This document shows positions 13,689-13,783 of a stretch of DNA of 13,783 bases, piece after piece (the stretch's first letter is position 1; each line of letters opens with the position of its first letter). A program made the translations under genes and the position numbers. Source of the DNA: a bacterium (GTDB lineage Bacteria > UBA6262); the NCBI GenBank assembly GCA_028716025.1, contig JAQUQP010000039.1, positions 1 to 13,783 of the forward strand. The letters run 5' to 3'. The notes beneath the pieces were generated by a model. The model saw only the letters and a list, made by a program, of their open reading frames with translations. It searched no databases and was not told the DNA's origin.

Positions 13689-13783
13689 GACTTATGGACT
13701 CTTGCATGACGAGCCCGACGGCGAGGATGACGGCTTGGACCAGTCTCATGGGCGACGGGCGAATATTGTACCATTCGAGGGAT
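13672..13783 (-). CDS. Possible C-terminal end of an upstream gene, unrecognised
   Basis: A minus-strand frame is open from the window edge to a TAA at 13674-13672, overlapping the next gene by 17 bases. It gives 36 residues that include a hydrophobic run (LVQAVILAVGLVMQ) and read plausibly as the end of a membrane-associated protein. A second frame is also open and ends in a TGA overlapping the start ATG (ATGA). Either could be the true gene end. The segment is much richer in G and C than its neighbours. It is too short to assign, and one open frame of this length arises by chance fairly often. Confidence 0.3.
   Translation of the reverse strand, partial: SLEWYNIRPSPMRLVQAVILAVGLVMQESISHETSP

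Noticed and set aside
13676..13750. Direct repeat GGACTGGTCTCATG / GGACCAGTCTCATG as a regulatory site pair
   Set aside because: Only two main copies with two mismatches, one overlapping the start codon of a gene. Most likely chance or part of an overlapping coding end.

Overview
The window reads as a stretch of chromosome from a Gram-negative (two-membrane) bacterium, probably an uncultivated lineage. It carries inner-membrane type IV pilus/type II secretion parts and an outer-membrane-type lipoprotein. Base composition is moderate, several genes start at TTG or GTG, and junctions carry short AT-rich heptamer-like repeats. A palindrome encoding LPAGRQ sits inside a coding region, a pattern I associate from memory with candidate-phylum metagenome genomes such as Omnitrophota. 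That placement is a weak inference. All recognised genes lie on the minus strand, so transcription runs from high to low coordinates. There are no RNA genes, no CRISPR array and no transposase gene.

Layout in transcription order. (1) 13783-13672: possible C-terminal end of an upstream gene. (2) 13688-9130: two tandem, clearly paralogous YfhO-like multi-spanning membrane proteins (GT-C type). (3) 9038-8292: a GT2 glycosyltransferase of the kind that charges a polyprenyl phosphate. (4) 8213-4816: four minor pilins/pseudopilins in the order FimT/GspH, PilV/GspI, PilW/GspJ, PilX/GspK. The last one carries a C-terminal eight-bladed PQQ-type beta-propeller, and its gene is followed by a hairpin terminator. 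(5) 4737-4461: a 277-bp MITE-like element with 27-bp terminal inverted repeats and no gene. (6) 4406-2173: a natural PilM-PilN fusion, then PilO. (7) 2161-488: a protein of about 13 TPR units. (8) 389-1: the start of a LolB/DUF4292-like lipoprotein, cut by the window edge.

Working model: genes 4 and 6 build a type IV pilus or pilus-like secretion machine. The PilMN-PilO proteins form the inner-membrane alignment platform, and the four minor pilins form the priming tip complex. The PilX-propeller fusion would place a PilY1-like beta-propeller covalently at the tip. The GT2 plus YfhO pair resembles the two-component glycosylation modules known from Firmicutes (CsbB/YfhO) and could decorate pilins or another surface polymer. 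The TPR-lipoprotein pair resembles an envelope module found next to many unrelated loci. The major pilin, the motor ATPases PilB/PilT, PilC, the prepilin peptidase and the secretin are not in this window.
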